From an uncultured Eggerthella sp. (GTDB lineage: Bacteria; Actinomycetota; Coriobacteriia; Coriobacteriales; Eggerthellaceae), in assembly GCA_900542265.1 (NCBI GenBank), contig UQML01000009.1:3111-67110 (forward strand): a DNA stretch of 64,000 bases, written 5' to 3'. Made by a program: the position numbers and the translations under genes. The notes under the pieces were generated by a model, which saw nothing but the letters and a program-made list of their open reading frames with translations, did not search any database and was not told the DNA's origin. Below, piece after piece: positions 61,901-64,000 of this stretch (its first letter is position 1; each line of letters begins with the position of its first letter).

Positions 61901-63983
61901 GGCTGACCAGGAAGAAGATACAATAATCCAAACCTATTCTGAGCATTCTCCGCTTCCCGCTAATGCCCAAATTAAGTCAAAAGGGTTGTATCCGTTTGAA
62001 GATATTCAAGCAAACCACGATGTACATGCGACCTTTGTAAAGGACGAGCAGCATTTGCCTGAGTGGCCTGACGATGGTTGGTTCGAGGATCCAACTGACC
62101 CATCGGATCCTGATGATCCCTCTGATCCTTCCAATCCAGGAGACGACAAGCCGACCTTGCCAACTGATCCATCGGATATCAATAAAGATACTGACGGTGA
62201 CGGTGTTCCTGACACTAATGTCGACACTGACGGTGACGGTAAGCCAGATGTCAACATTGACACTGACGGTGACGGTAAGCCAGATATCAATATTGTGGAT
62301 CATGACGGACCCGATGGAAAACCTGACGGAAAACCAGACGGTATTAACCCCAATGATCCAGGATTTAACCTCGATGATCCAAAGAATAAACCCAATATCA
62401 ACATTGATAACGACGATGACTTAAAGCCTGATGTAAATACGGATCTTGATGGTGATGGCGTGCCTGATGTTAACATTGACACTGATGGCGATGGGGTTCC
62501 TGACAAGAATATCGACGCCAATGAGAATGGCATTATTGATGACGAGGAAAAACCGGAAGGTCCTAAACCAGGCTCTCCCGAAGATCCTTACTTCACGCCA
62601 GATCCTAATCCATCAGGTAAATATTTTGCAGTGATCACCAATGTCCAAGGGGACGCGCCGGTAACTATTACGGCATCAAATACGCGTGTCGAAGGCTTAT
62701 CGGATTATCCAATTACCTGGACTATTCCTGCGGGATATCAACTTACGGGCGTGAAAATTAACGGTGTGGATCGCCCTGATCTTTTGAATGCCGGAAGGGT
62801 GACCTTAGAGGATATTGATCGCAATTACGTGGTCGCCCTTCGTGTGGAAAAAGAACGTACGGCTGTGCCGAGCATTACTAAGCAGGCAGTAAATACAACA
62901 CGCACTGATGCTAATTTGATTGGTGATGAGATTACGTACACCATTGCGGCTACTAATACGCGTATGCTAACTACGTGGAAAGATGCCGTAATTGAAGATC
63001 AAGTTCCTGCGGGGCTTGATGTTAACCCTAATACCATGACGGTTCAGATTGATAAGGGCGCCATCAAGACTTTGCCTGCGAATTCGTATGATAAAAATAC
63101 ACATACGCTGAAGGCTTCAATTGGTGATCTTGAAGGTGGACAAACCGCTGTCGTTACTTTTAAAGCGACGCTTAATCAGGCGGCAATTACACCAGAGGGT
63201 TGCTCTATCGCAAATATTGCACGCACGACTGACAACGAAGAAAATATCTACGCGTCTGATCCTGCATCGCCTAACGATGATAAGCAAACACAGCCTAGTG
63301 ATGATCCAGTTGGTACGGTGACCAAGGCGGTCAAGAATATGTCTCGCCCCTTAGGTAGTGTCTATGTTGGCGATACACTCCAGTACACTATCAAGGTTCA
63401 AAATGATAAGTACGGTTCTGTTTGGACAGGGGTTCGTATTACGGATGTTATTCCTGAAGGCTTAACGGTGAAAACTGATTCACTTGTTTTGCACAATCCT
63501 GATGGCACCGAGACTCCTATTTCAGCGGACGTCTATCAAACTGAAAGTCGTACGCTAGGTGTTTTTGTTGGCGATATCTTTGATGGCCAGACATATGAGT
63601 TGACATTTGAAGTTGCAGTCGATGAGTCTGCGGTGGGTAAAGATATTGGCAATATGGCTGTTGCTAACGGCGGCAAGCATGTTCCTGATGGTCTGCCTGG
63701 ACATTGGGGAGATGATAAGGAATACACGGTAGTTCCAGGAGGTGCAACGCTTAGTCAGGTTGTAGCTGATGAGGCGCAAGAGTTTGAGATCAGCACTGGC
63801 AAAGTATATGCATCTGAGTTAGGCGTTTTTGAGCAAGAAGGAACCGATAAGCCAGGAGCAGTAAAAGATGCAACGGCTAAGACAGGGGATATGGCAGGTC
63901 TTACCATTGCGGGAATTATCATTCTTGCAGGGGGCGCTTGCTTAGCACTTGGCCTTACCCGTAAGCGTATGCGCAAGGAGTAG
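58983..63983 (+). CDS. Giant surface protein 3 (different head, InlB-like and Asp-rich segments)
   Basis: The 1666-residue protein has a signal peptide (MAIIKKAVSVLLTCCLALAF, cut near AYA-AG). The large N-terminal domain (about 40-400, with YSVIMFGTFDANAS and ERFHNAGGGLMFGHDTLTS) looks like DUF5057 or a ThuA/amidotransferase-like fold; this is tentative. A fibronectin-like part, an InlB-type repeat (GYRFDGWYKTPDCSG...LYAKW, near 610), and four or five beta repeats like those of proteins 1 and 2 follow. Next comes an Asp-rich stretch (about 1060-1190) of DTDGDGVPD units resembling calcium-binding thrombospondin type 3 repeats, then two DUF11-like domains (ITKQAVNTTRTDANLIGDEI; GTVTKAVKNMSRPLG). 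The end is TAKTGDMAG, a membrane helix and RKRMRKE. GAGGGG precedes the ATG. Confidence 0.82.
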   Translation: MAIIKKAVSVLLTCCLALAFLPVLTQPAYAAGGNSPVKPEGYVPPQYEAEHINMNGYYSVADDGQIMAELEWTRPVENPLRPGEGMADPGRPYTFKMWQSKKNENGAWSNWETRSPVDTDKRDGQVRVLNVAPNAASMEYLKKWMATPAIDFDGSQTTVGKGIIQVTPVLISDYNANPDKYLKTNPDTGELTNEYQYSVIMFGTFDANASQDLTAASRDATERFHNAGGGLMFGHDTLTSYSGVGARTYFSLFANPTHLNITTRDEGTTYLSTYVKVVDTGFLTSRPWNLEGKTLNIPQTHMLGQKLGGSYSSGASKPRVWMQFSNSAGTPLGTAITPGQDIATDNYYLATNGSIAMIQTGHTSGGATEDEAKVFANTLVYLAQSTTTTTARDASFIDEAKPVAPNKTGISNLAIPEDVDATTYGATFEMSGSSDKGTDYAYRIQGVPQISLENPDMFYEEVWSTTETDPNSDEVFKMTALSGLKGYYVNVSNNPNSEALPAAAKNNDHFVAAATASEKAEYEVDNLTIGQNYYAHIYAVDYAGNVSSDSIVPVRVTTQKLNYHYNDGSDADQVVARTLLTDENKAASWPSDPTREGYRFDGWYKTPDCSGEALTQETAVFTDADKDQEKGEAHLYAKWVKTWNVIVSQRGKGIIEVTSDSGTNPFDVGSNIDVAWKPAEGYHVQSVWVDDVMITDFTPGKTTITDIQSVRYVVVEFAKDDEETTPPTEHIKITTSLSGGGAASSITPTKALVKNSAETNNYKVEWSAAQGYKVSGIKVDGINRPDLLGGNSLIFSKIERDHSVEVVIDRDGTSSTNHMVTTQLVGGPATLTGSGDVEAGTPHEVEATVSDTRNYEVESVVILDAAGNDVTNQYKDQLVIADDKSSASLALDAVNADLNVIVTVKPKAQAGTVALGEDEITKINTSRTGKGTISPSSIVKKGDQYTVNWEAEEGWSLQSLTVDGINIYYPEAQADQEEDTIIQTYSEHSPLPANAQIKSKGLYPFEDIQANHDVHATFVKDEQHLPEWPDDGWFEDPTDPSDPDDPSDPSNPGDDKPTLPTDPSDINKDTDGDGVPDTNVDTDGDGKPDVNIDTDGDGKPDINIVDHDGPDGKPDGKPDGINPNDPGFNLDDPKNKPNINIDNDDDLKPDVNTDLDGDGVPDVNIDTDGDGVPDKNIDANENGIIDDEEKPEGPKPGSPEDPYFTPDPNPSGKYFAVITNVQGDAPVTITASNTRVEGLSDYPITWTIPAGYQLTGVKINGVDRPDLLNAGRVTLEDIDRNYVVALRVEKERTAVPSITKQAVNTTRTDANLIGDEITYTIAATNTRMLTTWKDAVIEDQVPAGLDVNPNTMTVQIDKGAIKTLPANSYDKNTHTLKASIGDLEGGQTAVVTFKATLNQAAITPEGCSIANIARTTDNEENIYASDPASPNDDKQTQPSDDPVGTVTKAVKNMSRPLGSVYVGDTLQYTIKVQNDKYGSVWTGVRITDVIPEGLTVKTDSLVLHNPDGTETPISADVYQTESRTLGVFVGDIFDGQTYELTFEVAVDESAVGKDIGNMAVANGGKHVPDGLPGHWGDDKEYTVVPGGATLSQVVADEAQEFEISTGKVYASELGVFEQEGTDKPGAVKDATAKTGDMAGLTIAGIIILAGGACLALGLTRKRMRKE
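62187..62533. repeat. Asp/Gly-rich coding repeat (thrombospondin type 3-like)
   Basis: Repeats of a 36-bp unit encoding DTDGDGxPDxNx recur in the first part (near-identical copies at 62190, 62226 and 62262) and again after 62445. The Asp spacing fits calcium-binding loops. Confidence 0.8.
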
Positions 63984-64000
63984 CAAGTAAGAATAAGCAC

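Overview
The window looks like chromosomal core sequence from a Gram-positive anaerobe of the class Coriobacteriia, probably the Atopobium/Olsenella/Lancefieldella group. This is inferred from gene content, not from a database search. The pointers are an actinobacterial-type fhaA-fhaB-pstP-rodA-pbp-pknB cluster, a rubrerythrin, gatCAB, and very large surface proteins with Gram-positive-type C-terminal anchors. Base composition appears moderate. I saw no transposase, integrase, rRNA, CRISPR array or phage gene.

Layout, 1-11 kb. The left edge holds a minus-strand FMN riboswitch whose gene lies outside the window. It is followed by pntAB (membrane transhydrogenase) with a Gfo/Idh/MocA oxidoreductase, a LysR regulator and a convergent stand-alone receiver domain. 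A minus-strand cell-envelope cluster (lipoprotein, EcsC, DUF4230, and a 37-residue membrane peptide) is divergent from a small XRE regulator. A MerR regulator and tRNA-Arg(CCU) follow.

Layout, 11-35 kb. The minus-strand growth and division cluster runs fhaA, fhaB, pstP, a fused rodA-pbp gene, then pknB. Next come tRNA-Leu(CAG), an AAA/STAND-like ATPase, a Pro/Gln-rich membrane protein, a D-3-phosphoglycerate dehydrogenase, engB, an mscS-type channel, gatCAB, an NSS-family transporter, rubrerythrin, a membrane-anchored secreted protein, flavodoxin, dtd and a universal stress protein.

Layout, 35-64 kb. A compact histidine operon (hisZ-hisG fusion, hisD, hisC, hisB, hisH, hisA, hisF, hisI; no hisE) leads into a T-box leader and pheST. 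The right 16 kb holds three surface proteins of about 1,630-1,670 residues. The first two are paralogues; the third has a different N-terminus.

The least expected signals are non-coding or structural. (1) A composite intergenic element of 171-183 bp occurs three times, always with three copies of a 24-25 nt motif (TGAC...GNGAG) in the same relative arrangement. (2) Many intergenic regions and several gene ends carry private, degenerate tandem arrays of 11-19 bp units. (3) The octamer GCGATGGG/CCCATCGC was counted 24 times by eye, against about 2 expected. (4) A run of nine G lies in the signal-peptide codons of the first adhesin and could mediate phase variation. (5) Two gene fusions (RodA-PBP, HisZ-HisG) and a translationally coupled 37-residue membrane peptide stand out. 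All counts and alignments were done by eye.
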